IMG/VR virus record: IMGVR_UViG_3300044730_000332
Span: 1 to 38,082 of that record
Source: a virus
Strand: one strand, 5' to 3'
DNA: 38,082 nt
Under the pieces are notes generated by a model that did not search any database, had not been told where the DNA came from, and saw nothing but the letters and a program-made list of their open reading frames with translations. Both the position numbers and the translations under genes were made by a program. Positions 1 to 8,447 of the stretch are shown here, piece after piece. Every line of letters begins with the position of its first letter. Positions within the stretch are counted from its first letter, which is position 1.

Positions 1-1
1 G

Positions 2-397
2 TCGGCTGCTATTGGCTTCCTTCCTGCTCTACGTGACTCAGCTCACTATGTCAAGAAACTGCACGAAAAACACGGTTATCAATTCCGAGTGATCACCAGT
101 CTAAGTCTAGATAAAAACGCACAGAAGCTTAGAGAAAAGAATCTACGCAAGTTGTTTGGTAACGCTATTGAAACAGTGATCTGTTTAGACACTGGTGCAG
201 ACAAAGATGATGCACTTGCACCTTATAAAGATAGTGATCTGTATTGGATTGAAGACAAGCCTGCCAATGCCGATGTTGGCTATAACTTAGGATTACAATC
301 TATTCTTATCGAACACGGACATAACATGCATCACAAATGTTCTTATCCAGTTGTAAAGAATTGGAAAGAGATCTATGGTATTATTGTAGGTCGCTGA
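2..397 (+). CDS. HAD-fold 5'-nucleotidase-like phosphatase, C-terminal part (5' partial)
   Basis: The frame is open from the left edge, so the true start lies upstream; 131 residues are visible. Seen: a hydrophobic strand ending VITSLS (HAD motif II Ser/Thr) and a late strand WIEDKPANA followed by a Gly/Asn loop, the order found in NT5C-like 5'(3')-deoxyribonucleotidases. Enzymes of this family remove phosphate from (deoxy)nucleotides in the cytoplasm and are common in large phages. The N-terminal DxD nucleophile motif would lie outside the window, so activity cannot be judged. The gene converges on the next one and their 3' ends overlap by 17 bp. The family call is by pattern recognition; another HAD phosphatase is possible. 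Confidence 0.6.
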   Translation, partial: SAAIGFLPALRDSAHYVKKLHEKHGYQFRVITSLSLDKNAQKLREKNLRKLFGNAIETVICLDTGADKDDALAPYKDSDLYWIEDKPANADVGYNLGLQSILIEHGHNMHHKCSYPVVKNWKEIYGIIVGR

Positions 398-1016
398 CAA
401 AATCCAACAGCAGTTCATGATGTCGCCCACCGTGATAGTGAGGCTTCATCCAGCTATGATATTCGTTGTACCAACTGAGTTGACTCTCTGGGTGACATCC
501 AATTAGCCCTATGTTGTTTTGTATTACGGCCATAGCATCACCATTGGCATAGGTAGCAACAGTTTTAAATTTTGTAGTATCACCTACTAAAGCACATCCA
601 TCGTAGAAATACATTCGTTCTTGTTGCCCTTGCCAAGTTATAGGTAATGCTTTGGCATGCGGTCTACGTGTGTCTGTGCCAGGGCGGGTGATGTATTGCA
701 CAGCCTCTATGCCATCTACGATATCAAAATAGTCTTCCGCAGCCCAGTATGCTCCCATACATATGCCAAGATACCTTCCGCCTCGACCAACAAAGTCCCT
801 GACTCGATCTCCGTTGTGTGCCAGCAGGTGATCAAAACTATCGGCATCACCAATACCTCCTGGTACAGCTATCATGTCAACATCATCAAAGAAGTCAGCA
901 TCAACGTGCCAGCGTGTGAATATTTTAAAACTGTGGTATGGTTGTAGTGCTTGGAGGATGCCGTTGCCGGACTCTACTGAACATTTAGGCTGATGCAAGA
1001 ACAATGCTATCTTCAT
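381..1016 (-). CDS. Class I glutamine amidotransferase-like (BPL_N-type) protein
   Basis: 211 residues from the chosen ATG. Seen: PGG near residue 52, the nucleophile elbow GICMGAY with Cys86, and GCHPES with His175 and Glu177, i.e. the Cys-His-Glu set of the class I amidotransferase (flavodoxin-like) fold. The overall pattern is closest to the BPL_N group (N-terminal domain of eukaryotic biotin-protein ligases and bacterial relatives), whose substrate is not established. An in-frame ATG 54 nt upstream is possible, but the start at 1016 lies 4 nt after TATAAAGA, a one-base variant of the late box, at the spacing seen for other genes here. It is the last gene of the minus-strand block and overlaps the HAD gene tail to tail. 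Confidence 0.7.
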   Translation of the reverse strand: MKIALFLHQPKCSVESGNGILQALQPYHSFKIFTRWHVDADFFDDVDMIAVPGGIGDADSFDHLLAHNGDRVRDFVGRGGRYLGICMGAYWAAEDYFDIVDGIEAVQYITRPGTDTRRPHAKALPITWQGQQERMYFYDGCALVGDTTKFKTVATYANGDAMAVIQNNIGLIGCHPESQLSWYNEYHSWMKPHYHGGRHHELLLDFVSDLQ

Positions 1017-1133
1017 ACAGTCTTTATAAAAGTGCTCACTTAGAACGCCATTCCGGGGCACGACTCCCATAACGTTCTGCCCAGCAGCCGGGCAACCCTG
1101 AAGTAACGCTAACGTTCCTAAGGTAGGGTGTTC

Positions 1134-2246
1134 TTATTCTTGTGCTTTCTCGATGGTATAGTCTGCTTCTGTGCTATCTGGATATCGAGCTGTTAACTTG
1201 GCAATGATGTCTTGGCGGCTTTCACCTTGGATACGAGCAGTCCTACCTGATGCAGTCTGTGTTACTACATACGTTCCAGGACCGTCATTGGCATCTGGTT
1301 CAGGCGCTGCTGGCTTTTCTTCGCCTGAAGCATAACTTAACGGGAATCGTTTTTTCAAATCTGCTATAGCAGCCGGAATATCATACCCGCCACGGGCCAC
1401 ATCTTCGCTGGCTGTTTTTAGTTCTGCTGCCTTGCTTTGGATACCTGCGACAATGCGCTTCATCAGTCCAGGAAACAGTTCTGAGAACTTCTCGTCTGAT
1501 CGTATGCTTTGATTGCCGTTGTTGATTTGATTAGTAGGAGCATGTATCTGCCATTTGCCATTAACATCATCTGAATTTTCTTTGTCAAACACAGATATCA
1601 CAGGACCGTCTGGAGCATAGGTTTTAAACCAGCGTTCACCTGAGCTTGATCCTGTGCAGAAGCTGGCTTGGAAACCTGCGGAGTTGTTGAATGTGTAGCA
1701 TGAACCGTAGTTCATAGGAACTACGATAAGGAATCGTTCATCATCTACGATGGTGATTTCTTTGCGATCACGTTTGTGTTTTTCAATGACTTCAGCATCT
1801 TTGATACGGTTAAGTTCATCGCGATAATTGCGCTGCTGAATGATAGATTGTATTTGACGTAGATTTTTAAACTTGTTGAAGTCTTGATCTTTTTCTGCTA
1901 GTTTGCCACGTATGCTCAGGGCCTTCCAAGCACCTAGAGCGTCGCCACCTTCGCCGTTGATGTCTTCAAAGTCGGCCACGCCATTGATATACATGCGAGT
2001 CAACCATTCGTCAAACTTGCCATCAGTGGAGATGTTGCCATAGTCTGTGCTGCTGAGACTGAGGTCTAGGAGATCACTCCATAGTTTAACTATCTCGTCA
2101 TCTGAGGGTTTAGGTCCTAGTTTGGCCACACGATCTTTGGGCAATGTGCCATCATGGCGCATGGCTATGCTCAACATCTTGACCATCTTGGGATCTTTGA
2201 GTTTGGCTGCTATGTTGGCTTCGAGAACTATTTGATTGAGTTTCAT
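1134..2246 (-). CDS. Conserved phage protein of unknown function (370 aa)
   Basis: No firm family assignment. The protein has a charged helical N-terminal half and a central beta-rich stretch (about residues 170-235) with YGSCYTFNNSAGF, a FCTGSS motif and then GPVISVFDKEN and GKWQIHAP. This order (CT motif, then a strand like PVISVFDK, then a strand like KWQIHA) resembles a phage domain I know from hypothetical proteins with a WCTA...YFIID...KYAL pattern, so I infer the same fold. A Pro/Ala-rich linker near residue 310 leads to a small C-terminal domain (GTYVVTQTASGRTARIQGESRQD). Its ATG overlaps the stop of the upstream gene (ATGA), so the two are probably co-translated. Possibly a virion or head-associated protein, from position only. 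Confidence 0.7.
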   Translation of the reverse strand: MKLNQIVLEANIAAKLKDPKMVKMLSIAMRHDGTLPKDRVAKLGPKPSDDEIVKLWSDLLDLSLSSTDYGNISTDGKFDEWLTRMYINGVADFEDINGEGGDALGAWKALSIRGKLAEKDQDFNKFKNLRQIQSIIQQRNYRDELNRIKDAEVIEKHKRDRKEITIVDDERFLIVVPMNYGSCYTFNNSAGFQASFCTGSSSGERWFKTYAPDGPVISVFDKENSDDVNGKWQIHAPTNQINNGNQSIRSDEKFSELFPGLMKRIVAGIQSKAAELKTASEDVARGGYDIPAAIADLKKRFPLSYASGEEKPAAPEPDANDGPGTYVVTQTASGRTARIQGESRQDIIAKLTARYPDSTEADYTIEKAQE

Positions 2247-3115
2247 CCTGAAATCAAACTCCTTTTAAAGAATGTCAGCACTGTGCCTAATTTCTTTTGA
2301 TCGCCGCCTGCGATGTCTTTCATCAGTTGGCTACCGCCCTCAGATCGCTGTGCATTATAGCCGTCGCGATAGCCGCTGCGACTTATAGCGCCAGTCTGTT
2401 CGGGGTAGTGATGACTGGCTGCCATTAACACAGCAACATTAATAGCAGCTCTGACTGAGTTAGGTGTGTCAGAATCTGTTTCCAACGACTCAATGGCTTG
2501 TTGCAGTCGTTTCACATGTTCTAGTTTTTTGGCAGCTTTGTCAAAGGCATCGTTCTTGATCTGATTGGCGATATGTCCTTTGACGTCTGCGATAGCAGCA
2601 GTAATTGCTTTGGCCCACAGTGGCTTGAATTTTTTAGTCAGGGTGTCTACACTGACCATCGAAGTGTCAGTGCCAGCCTGTTGATCTTTACGTTTCTTTC
2701 GTTTGTCATTCACTGTAGAAGTATTGTTTCCCACATAGAACTTGTTTAGTTTGCCTATTTTTGATTTCAAAAAATCAATGACGTTGCCGCCTCGGCCATC
2801 TGCAAAACTGTCTACTTCTCCACCTGAGCTAGCAGTGGCTTCATAACTACCGCTAGTGGTAGCACGGATGGCTCCTGTGCCTGTGGTGCCTTTGATTATG
2901 ACCCAAGCACCTCTTCTGGCGTCTTTGAGTTCACTCCATGATATCTTTTCTACTTGTCGATAATCCTGATCATGTGCAAGGCCCATGTCTGTGTGAAGGA
3001 ATTTAACTACTTGTTTGCCACCAGGATTGTCTAGTATCAAGTTGAGACTGGTGCTGGCTTCGTTGAGATAGCCTTCAAGCAGTTGTGAAAATAATTGATA
3101 AGATTCTGTGCGCAT
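2243..3115 (-). CDS. Hypothetical phage protein (290 aa), late promoter, leaderless start
   Basis: Function not recognised. The middle is Gly/Ser/Thr-rich and very basic (KRKKRKDQQ near residue 140), followed by a helical, Lys/Ala-rich region and a conserved-looking tail (GYRDGYNAQRSEGG). A longer frame reaches 3163 but would run into the nuclease gene; the ATG at 3115 lies just past the nuclease stop and 4 nt after a minus-strand TAAATA box (3120-3125), with the same TATC spacer as the HNH gene at 11491, which decides the start. There is no Shine-Dalgarno sequence. It is coupled to the following 370-aa gene by an ATGA overlap, suggesting that the two products act together. Confidence 0.65.
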   Translation of the reverse strand: MRTESYQLFSQLLEGYLNEASTSLNLILDNPGGKQVVKFLHTDMGLAHDQDYRQVEKISWSELKDARRGAWVIIKGTTGTGAIRATTSGSYEATASSGGEVDSFADGRGGNVIDFLKSKIGKLNKFYVGNNTSTVNDKRKKRKDQQAGTDTSMVSVDTLTKKFKPLWAKAITAAIADVKGHIANQIKNDAFDKAAKKLEHVKRLQQAIESLETDSDTPNSVRAAINVAVLMAASHHYPEQTGAISRSGYRDGYNAQRSEGGSQLMKDIAGGDQKKLGTVLTFFKRSLISG

Positions 3116-3119
3116 GATA

Positions 3120-3125
3120 TATTTA
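3120..3125 (-). promoter_or_regulatory. Late-type box TAAATA for the 290-aa gene
   Basis: TAAATA on the minus strand, 4 nt (TATC) before the ATG at 3115. It also overlaps the stop codon of the nuclease gene. No -35 element is visible. Confidence 0.6.
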
Positions 3126-3566
3126 TTGGCACCAGCTTTGTTTAGCATCGCCATAGTATTCACGAGCTAGGCCGTTGCTGATAAGTCCCTGACGAATGCT
3201 TTGTCCGTTTACCAGGATGTCTCCCAATATACGGCCACCAAACTTATCCCATCCGTAGATAATAACTTGGTGCTTCGGGTGGGATTGTAAGGCTTGAGTT
3301 GTAAATTTACTCGCCAATTGCGCTCGCTGGTCTTCTTGTGGACATTGAGCTCTGTGTCCTTTTTCTGGCGTGTCGACTCCGTAGATCCTAACAGCAAGTT
3401 CGGGCTTGAGTGGTAAGGGGAGAAAGGGAGCGGCGATCACAATTGTGTCGCCGTCACTCACTCTAATAACTTGTGCATCGTAGGTTGCTGACTTTGCAGG
3501 CATCTTGCCCTGCGCAAATGCTAACAGGGGCAATGTCGATAATAATAATAGTAGTAGTTTATTCAT
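3123..3566 (-). CDS. Secreted staphylococcal-nuclease-like (thermonuclease) protein
   Basis: 147 residues. A signal peptide is plain (Lys, a long Leu run, AFAQG near residue 20), so the product should be exported. The SNase fold signature follows: VSDGDTI (Asp38, Asp40, Thr41), Arg60, VDTPE (Asp65, Glu68) and GGRILGDI (Arg112). These match the calcium-binding aspartates and the catalytic Arg/Glu/Arg of the family, so it is probably an active calcium-dependent nuclease. Length is normal for a one-domain SNase. The leader has AAAGG about 10 nt before the ATG, and a TAAATA box lies 24 nt upstream. A periplasmic nuclease could degrade host or competitor DNA; that role is inference. Confidence 0.88.
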   Translation of the reverse strand: MNKLLLLLLSTLPLLAFAQGKMPAKSATYDAQVIRVSDGDTIVIAAPFLPLPLKPELAVRIYGVDTPEKGHRAQCPQEDQRAQLASKFTTQALQSHPKHQVIIYGWDKFGGRILGDILVNGQSIRQGLISNGLAREYYGDAKQSWCQ

Positions 3567-3589
3567 GGGGACCTTTTAAATCTTATAGC

Positions 3590-4201
3590 TTATTTATTCT
3601 CTACCCAGAAGCCCAGTCTATCTCCGGCAGTTGAGGGATACCATGTGGTATTGGAGGGTTGAGGTTTGAGATCATCGCACCAAACTGGGTATATTACATC
3701 GCTGCTATGGTTGGAGAAATCATCGTTCCAACGCAGATGCACTTCGATGATCTTGTCCCCAACGTATTCCACATTGACCCACGGTGTCAAATGCCATAGT
3801 TCACCTAATACTTTAGGAAAGCTGTATTTCTCATCAATACGCTGCCAGCGGCTGAATCTGTCTAGCCTATCAGGATCATCGCGAAATCCTTCCACTGCCA
3901 GGGTCTGTATGCCATAGTGAAAGTCCACAGAGATATGACGGCCCTCGAAACATTCACTCCAAAAGTATCCGTCAGGAACTAGGTCAGTGTCTTGGGGTGT
4001 TAGCCATTGTTTCGTAGCACCGCGACTCATCATGCGTATGTTGGTTATAGGACGAACAATGTAGTGTGCTGGTTTAGGCACTGGTATACCTGCGGGTGCT
4101 GCGATATGCCCACATTTCACAGCTAGAACAAGTTTATCGTAGACCCAGAGATAATCGATCGGACAACGACGCCATACATCCTTGTCGTCGATGTATTGCA
4201 T
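3590..4201 (-). CDS. Conserved phage protein, possible ATP-grasp-like fold (203 aa)
   Basis: The start is set at the ATG at 4201, which directly follows the stop of the upstream gene (TGA-T-ATG); a longer frame to 4231 would overlap that gene. The sequence is rich in Trp/Tyr/Asp, with GYFWSECFEGRHISVDFHYG in the middle and NVEYVGDKIIEVHLRWN near the C-terminus. The latter resembles the last strands of ATP-grasp enzymes, where Glu and Asn bind magnesium, but I see no clear upstream Lys/Gly loop, so this is weak inference. It sits in one operon with the 211-aa gene and the Cys-rich mini-protein. The stop codon overlaps the late box used by the nuclease gene. Confidence 0.65.
   Translation of the reverse strand: MQYIDDKDVWRRCPIDYLWVYDKLVLAVKCGHIAAPAGIPVPKPAHYIVRPITNIRMMSRGATKQWLTPQDTDLVPDGYFWSECFEGRHISVDFHYGIQTLAVEGFRDDPDRLDRFSRWQRIDEKYSFPKVLGELWHLTPWVNVEYVGDKIIEVHLRWNDDFSNHSSDVIYPVWCDDLKPQPSNTTWYPSTAGDRLGFWVENK
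3591..3596 (-). promoter_or_regulatory. Late-type box TAAATA upstream of the SNase gene
   Basis: TAAATA on the minus strand, 24 nt before the ATG at 3566. Unlike the tight boxes elsewhere it leaves room for a leader with a weak AAAGG ribosome site. Confidence 0.5.
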
Positions 4202-4202
4202 A

Positions 4203-4838
4203 TCACTCGTATGTAACAGTGTCTGAGTCACCTAAAGACCATTTAGGATTAGTTTCAACTACCCACTTCTTGGTAGCTACCTTGAAGTCTGGGAACAGCA
4301 TCTCTTTGGGATTACTAGCAGCATCTAAAAACAAGCAGCGATTGTTGGGCTGGGCAGCATACTGTCCGTTGTCCAGTTCAATGAAGTTAAAGCTCTTGTG
4401 ATCTTCAGGCCATTCTGAATAGGTGGTGTCTATGATGTTCATATCCGGCGCTGCATTATCCACTGTGAACAGATAGTTGCCTTGATAAAACTCTTTGTTC
4501 TTGGCATAGAATTTACAACTGAGATTGCGTAGGAATGCTTTCTGTATCACAGCAATGTCATAACTGAAACAGTCCCATATTTGTAGTGTATCTAAGGGTA
4601 AAAACTTTTCCGGTTCTAGATTGTCTGAACGGCTCACATAGGCATGCAGGGGCAGCTTGTCATAAAGCGCACCATAGCGTGGCAAGTAGGCTTCTATGCG
4701 AAATGCTTGACTGCGTAGGCTCTTGATTGAAACCCAGATGCAAGGTTCGTACTCACCGTGGCCACTTTTAAAATCGTATAAGAACTCTCGTCTTACGAAA
4801 CAATGTACTGGAGGAAGGTTGGCAACTAGAAAACTCAT
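4203..4838 (-). CDS. Conserved phage protein of unknown function (211 aa)
   Basis: No enzymatic motif is recognised. The N-terminus (FVRREFLYDF, then GHGEYEPCIWVS and YLPRYGALYDKLPLHAYV) looks like a family of uncharacterised proteins from T4-like marine and freshwater phages; this is from memory of the pattern, not a search. The C-terminal third has NNRCLFLDAASNPKEMLFPDFKV and ends in acidic residues. The ATG overlaps the stop of the Cys-rich gene upstream (ATGA) and the gene is followed without a gap by the 203-aa gene, so three small genes behind the tail fibre gene form one translational unit. Likely cytoplasmic; there is no signal peptide or membrane segment. Confidence 0.75.
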   Translation of the reverse strand: MSFLVANLPPVHCFVRREFLYDFKSGHGEYEPCIWVSIKSLRSQAFRIEAYLPRYGALYDKLPLHAYVSRSDNLEPEKFLPLDTLQIWDCFSYDIAVIQKAFLRNLSCKFYAKNKEFYQGNYLFTVDNAAPDMNIIDTTYSEWPEDHKSFNFIELDNGQYAAQPNNRCLFLDAASNPKEMLFPDFKVATKKWVVETNPKWSLGDSDTVTYE

Positions 4839-4984
4839 TCACATTCCTTTTTATCTATACAATCTAAACACGAACACTCGTTGCAATCGCAGTCGTCTGT
4901 CATACAACTGAATCCGCAGTGTGCGGTGCACCAGCAGGTGCATTTGGGTTTTAATCTTTGATAGCTTGTGTCATTGTTGTCCAT
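4835..4984 (-). CDS. Cys-rich mini-protein (49 aa), possibly metal-binding
   Basis: A very short gene with strong support: AAGGAG lies 7 nt before the ATG, it starts 10 nt after the fibre gene stops, and its TGA overlaps the ATG of the next gene (ATGA). The product has 11 cysteines in 49 residues, mostly as CxC and CxxC (CTCWC, then CDCNECSCLDC) plus one His, with a charged Cys-poor N-terminus. This is the look of a metallothionein-like or zinc/iron-cluster-binding peptide, but the spacing does not match a family that I can name. There is no signal peptide, so the cysteines are likely metal ligands in the cytoplasm or virion rather than disulfides. Confidence 0.75.
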   Translation of the reverse strand: MDNNDTSYQRLKPKCTCWCTAHCGFSCMTDDCDCNECSCLDCIDKKECE

Positions 4985-4994
4985 TGTTGTCTCC

Positions 4995-7900
4995 TTATAA
5001 TAATCTCTCTGCTATGATATTGAAGCCATCTGTAGCACCGTCATCACTACGCATAAATGTCACACGATAGATACGGCCCAATGCTTTATCCTGTAGTGTA
5101 ACTGTAACAGTATCGCCTGGACTATCTATACCAAGACTGGTATACAAACTAGTCCAGGCATTATTTGCTACTATCACCCCAGTGCTACCTGCTTGGTTTA
5201 TCGCACTGCCGGATCTTGCGGTTACCGCTGTCCAAGCAAGATTTTTTGAGTAACTGGCGTTGCTGATAACCTGCGGAAATACGCCTGCAAGCCCAGAATT
5301 TGTTATGCGGAAACGCATATCATTCACAGTAAGTTCAGTGCCCATTGCGGCATTGAACGCTGTTCTAGCAAGACTTGGTGTTCTTGCTGTTACTACTGCA
5401 TCCGTGTTAATATTAAACGCAGTGGTGTTCATGGTCAACACATTGGTAAACGCACTGCTACTACGGAACTGGAATTCTCCGTTAGTGGTTCCGCCATTGC
5501 TAACATCAAAGTATATTACACTGGCGCCGTTGGTACGATCACGGATAGCCGCATCTCTGGGCACAGACAATGCCACATTGCTGATAGCACTGTCGCCCGC
5601 ACTAAATGCTGTTGTGTGATTACTTGTGACAGTGGCAGTTGTGCCTATGGTCTTGCCACTGGCCATTGACAGGTTATTGTTGATAGTGGTAGTGCCTGTA
5701 GCTGCTCCAACACTTAAAGTGATAGCGGCTCCGGCAAAGTTTACAGTTGTAGCGGTAGTATTGATTAAATTAAAACTTGAGCTTGGTGTTGTCAGACTTG
5801 TGGTAATTGCTGGACTGGTCATTGCTGGCGTGGCACCAAAACTGGTTAGACTGCTCGCTGTTACACCGCTGGCTAATGTGTTACCAGTCAGTGTGCCTGC
5901 CGCGGCTGTAACTGTAATATCAGAACTGCCATTAAAGCTAACTCCATTGATGTTGCGAGCAGTGGTCAGCGTAGCGGCTGACCCATTCACTGACCCGGTG
6001 ATAGTGTTTGTAACTGATAGATTTGTTAAGGTACCTACGCTTGTAAGACTACTTGCTGTTACTCCTGATGCTAGAGTATTTCCAGTCAGTGTGCCAGCGG
6101 CTGCTGCACTCTGAGTGATAGTGATAGCACCTTCTGCATCTGAAGCTGTGGTGATACCACCTGCACCTACAAACTTGACTGTTTCTTCTGTACCGATTGT
6201 TCTTAAAGTGCTGTCATCTGCGGCTACATTGAATGTAAAAGTATTTGTAATAGCATTCCACGGAGTGCGTTTCCAAATAGTAGGCAATGGGTTGGCACTG
6301 GTAATCGTGAAACTGTCTCCGAGAGTAACTGTGCCGGTCCAACTGGAAGTAAGTATAAGGTCCCAAAAACCATTTGGATAGTTTTCGGACCAACTAGACA
6401 CACTCGATACTGTGCGGGTAATATTTCCGCCGCCGGGATTAAATGTCACAGTCCACCCGTAACCTGGTGTAAGTGCAAGTGGATTCCAATTGTTGCTGAT
6501 TCTAAGTTGATTGTAGTTAGAAGCACTTTCACTGTTTAAGAATGTACCAGTATAACTATTGCTTACATAGGCTGTGGTACAATAATAAATGTAGCTACTG
6601 TCAAAGGCCACATTGCCTACAGCATCTCCTACTGCACCTGTTAGTGAGCTTGGTGCGGCAACAATTTTTAATGTGTTGGTACCGTCTGTTAGTGTAGGTA
6701 TATTAATGGCTGCACTGCCGTCAAAGCCGACACCATTGATGTTTCGTGCCGTGGTTAGTGTTGCTGCTGAACCTGTGGTATTTTGATTTAGTGTAGGTAT
6801 GTCAGCGGCTACAATAGCACGGAATGTTGGAGCCCCATTAGATCCGTTTGGTGCGGCTAGGAAATGGTTGGCTGTCTTACTGGCATAAGGGTTCTGTGTA
6901 TCACCATAACCCGAAGCCAATGCGATGGTAACTGCTGAACCGCCCGTATAACTTGTACCACTCAATCCCGTGCCGATAGTCAAGGCGTTTGGATTAGCCG
7001 CTAAGATAGTAGCACTTGATCCTAAACTAATACTTGTGCCATTTACAGTTATTGAACTATTGGTTAGTTTGTTATTGGCTATTGACCCGGCTAACATTAT
7101 GTCTGTAACAGCACCTATACTATTTGTGTAAACGCCATTAGTCACTGTAGTAGCATTACCAATAAAGTTAGTTGCTGTTACAGAGTTTAATCCTGCTAGG
7201 TTAGCGGTTGTAGTGCCTAACGCTACGACTGTGCTACCAATAGTAACTGTGCTGTTCAACAACTTGGCATTGGCAATGTTGCCTTCTAACATAGCATTAG
7301 TGACTTTGTCTGTGTCGCTGGTTCTAACTACAGTACTATCAACAGCTATAGTTATAGCACCTTCGGCATTTGACGAAGTATCAATGCCAGTGCTACCAAT
7401 AAACTTGACTGTTTCTTCTGTGTCGATAGCAATCATAGTGCTATCGTCTGCGGCCACATTAAATGTAAATGTTGACGCAGGACCTTGCGGTCCAACAGGG
7501 CCTTGTTCTCCTTGTATGCCTTGTGGCCCAGTTGCTCCTGCAGCACCGGTTGACCCAGTATCACCTTGTATTCCTTGAGCACCTTGTGCGCCTGCGGGTC
7601 CTGTAGCGCCAGTTGCTCCTGTGGCCCCCGTGTCGCCTTTTAGTCCCTGTATACCTTGAGCACCTTGCAGTCCCTGTGGGCCAACTATCTGTCCAATATT
7701 ATCCCAACGGCTGTCTGTGACATTCCAGAAATATAAATCGCCGTTCTCTTGATTGATCCAAGCATCGCCTGCTGAAGGACTAACTACGGCTAATATTTCT
7801 GCTTCGTTATTTTTAGAACCTTTTAGAGTAACAGCAGCACCTTGTTCGCCGGTATCGCCCTTTACACCTTGTATTCCTTGTATGCCTTGTGCGCCTTGTG

Positions 7901-8174
7901 CGCCTGCAGGTCCTGTCGCACCCGTAGCTCCCTGTGGTCCTGTGGGTCCTGTCGCACCCGTAGCTCCCTGTGGTCCTGCGGGTCCTGTAGCGCCTGTAGG
8001 TCCAGTTGGCCCGGGAGATCCGCCCCCTCCACTGACAATAGTACCTCCGGGAGTAGAACCGTCACTCAAACGAAGTATACCAGTACTATTATCATAGAAT
8101 AATGTGCCGCGTCTGCCAATGAAGTTGTCTACAGAACTCTGTACCAGTCCTGCTTCTATTTTGCGAAATGCCAT
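4995..8174 (-). CDS. Tail fibre protein with collagen-like repeats
   Basis: 1059 residues. The N-terminus (about residues 1-50) has RRGTLFYDNSTGILRLSDG, a short motif frequent in T4-like aquatic phage structural proteins. Two long Gly-X-Y collagen-like stretches follow (roughly 52-110 and 165-232), separated by a small globular insert with GDAWINQENGDLYFW. The rest is low-complexity Thr/Ser/Ala/Asn beta-repeat. A block beginning FTFNVAADDST and running to EETVKF occurs twice (near residues 236 and 646), and NTLASGVTASSLTS also occurs twice. These features fit a trimeric, rod-like host-recognition fibre; the C-terminal tip (about the last 100 residues) is the likely receptor-binding part. A TAAATA box lies 19 nt upstream of the ATG. 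Confidence 0.9.
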   Translation of the reverse strand: MAFRKIEAGLVQSSVDNFIGRRGTLFYDNSTGILRLSDGSTPGGTIVSGGGGSPGPTGPTGATGPAGPQGATGATGPTGPQGATGATGPAGAQGAQGIQGIQGVKGDTGEQGAAVTLKGSKNNEAEILAVVSPSAGDAWINQENGDLYFWNVTDSRWDNIGQIVGPQGLQGAQGIQGLKGDTGATGATGATGPAGAQGAQGIQGDTGSTGAAGATGPQGIQGEQGPVGPQGPASTFTFNVAADDSTMIAIDTEETVKFIGSTGIDTSSNAEGAITIAVDSTVVRTSDTDKVTNAMLEGNIANAKLLNSTVTIGSTVVALGTTTANLAGLNSVTATNFIGNATTVTNGVYTNSIGAVTDIMLAGSIANNKLTNSSITVNGTSISLGSSATILAANPNALTIGTGLSGTSYTGGSAVTIALASGYGDTQNPYASKTANHFLAAPNGSNGAPTFRAIVAADIPTLNQNTTGSAATLTTARNINGVGFDGSAAINIPTLTDGTNTLKIVAAPSSLTGAVGDAVGNVAFDSSYIYYCTTAYVSNSYTGTFLNSESASNYNQLRISNNWNPLALTPGYGWTVTFNPGGGNITRTVSSVSSWSENYPNGFWDLILTSSWTGTVTLGDSFTITSANPLPTIWKRTPWNAITNTFTFNVAADDSTLRTIGTEETVKFVGAGGITTASDAEGAITITQSAAAAGTLTGNTLASGVTASSLTSVGTLTNLSVTNTITGSVNGSAATLTTARNINGVSFNGSSDITVTAAAGTLTGNTLASGVTASSLTSFGATPAMTSPAITTSLTTPSSSFNLINTTATTVNFAGAAITLSVGAATGTTTINNNLSMASGKTIGTTATVTSNHTTAFSAGDSAISNVALSVPRDAAIRDRTNGASVIYFDVSNGGTTNGEFQFRSSSAFTNVLTMNTTAFNINTDAVVTARTPSLARTAFNAAMGTELTVNDMRFRITNSGLAGVFPQVISNASYSKNLAWTAVTARSGSAINQAGSTGVIVANNAWTSLYTSLGIDSPGDTVTVTLQDKALGRIYRVTFMRSDDGATDGFNIIAERLL
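7909..7980 (-). repeat. Near-perfect 36-nt tandem repeat in the collagen-like region
   Basis: Two copies of a 36-nt unit stand head to tail (starts 7909 and 7945) and differ only near their ends. They encode 12 residues of Gly-X-Y repeat. Such repeats can expand or contract by slippage and so change fibre length. Confidence 0.75.
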
Positions 8175-8193
8175 CGAAATACCCTAGTTAGAG

Positions 8194-8199
8194 TATTTA
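8194..8199 (-). promoter_or_regulatory. Late-type box TAAATA for the tail fibre gene
   Basis: TAAATACT on the minus strand, 19 nt before the ATG at 8174. It overlaps the stop codon of the 81-aa gene upstream. Confidence 0.6.
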
Positions 8200-8442
8200 T
8201 CGGCTTCTGAAGATTGGATTGTTGGGATTGTGCTCAGTCTCGTCTTGAGTGAGTTTGCGGATGATTGGCGAATCTTTGCCCGCTTCAGCTTTGTCCAGTT
8301 CTAATTCTTGCTGTAACGGTGAAACCATTATGGGATTTGGGTCTTTTTCCTCTGGATTCTTTGGCTGGCTTTCACTAGACTCGTTGCCGTCTAGTTTTTC
8401 AATAATGTCGGCCAAGGCCCTCATGAATTCTGCTGCTCTCAT
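8197..8442 (-). CDS. Small acidic phage protein (81 aa)
   Basis: Function unknown. The N-terminal helix MRAAEFMRALADIIEKLD is followed by a long polar, Pro/Glu/Asp-rich tail (PKNPEEKDPNP) that looks disordered. Small proteins with a start like MRAAEFxRxLADII are common next to structural genes of T4-like phages. The ATG at 8442 lies 5 nt after a TAAATA box and has no Shine-Dalgarno sequence, so the message is probably leaderless. It sits between the fibre gene and the PA14-like gene, all on the minus strand and each with its own late box, so it is likely made late and may be a virion or assembly protein. Confidence 0.7.
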   Translation of the reverse strand: MRAAEFMRALADIIEKLDGNESSESQPKNPEEKDPNPIMVSPLQQELELDKAEAGKDSPIIRKLTQDETEHNPNNPIFRSR

Positions 8443-8447
8443 AGTGT

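Noticed and set aside
1071-1133. GCCC/GGGC hairpin between two minus-strand genes
   Set aside because: No U-tract in either direction; too weak to call a terminator.
5260-8102. Several long plus-strand open frames opposite the tail fibre gene
   Set aside because: They mirror the low-complexity fibre codons (Val/Leu-rich, or Gly/Pro/Cys-rich opposite the collagen part) and have no start signals.
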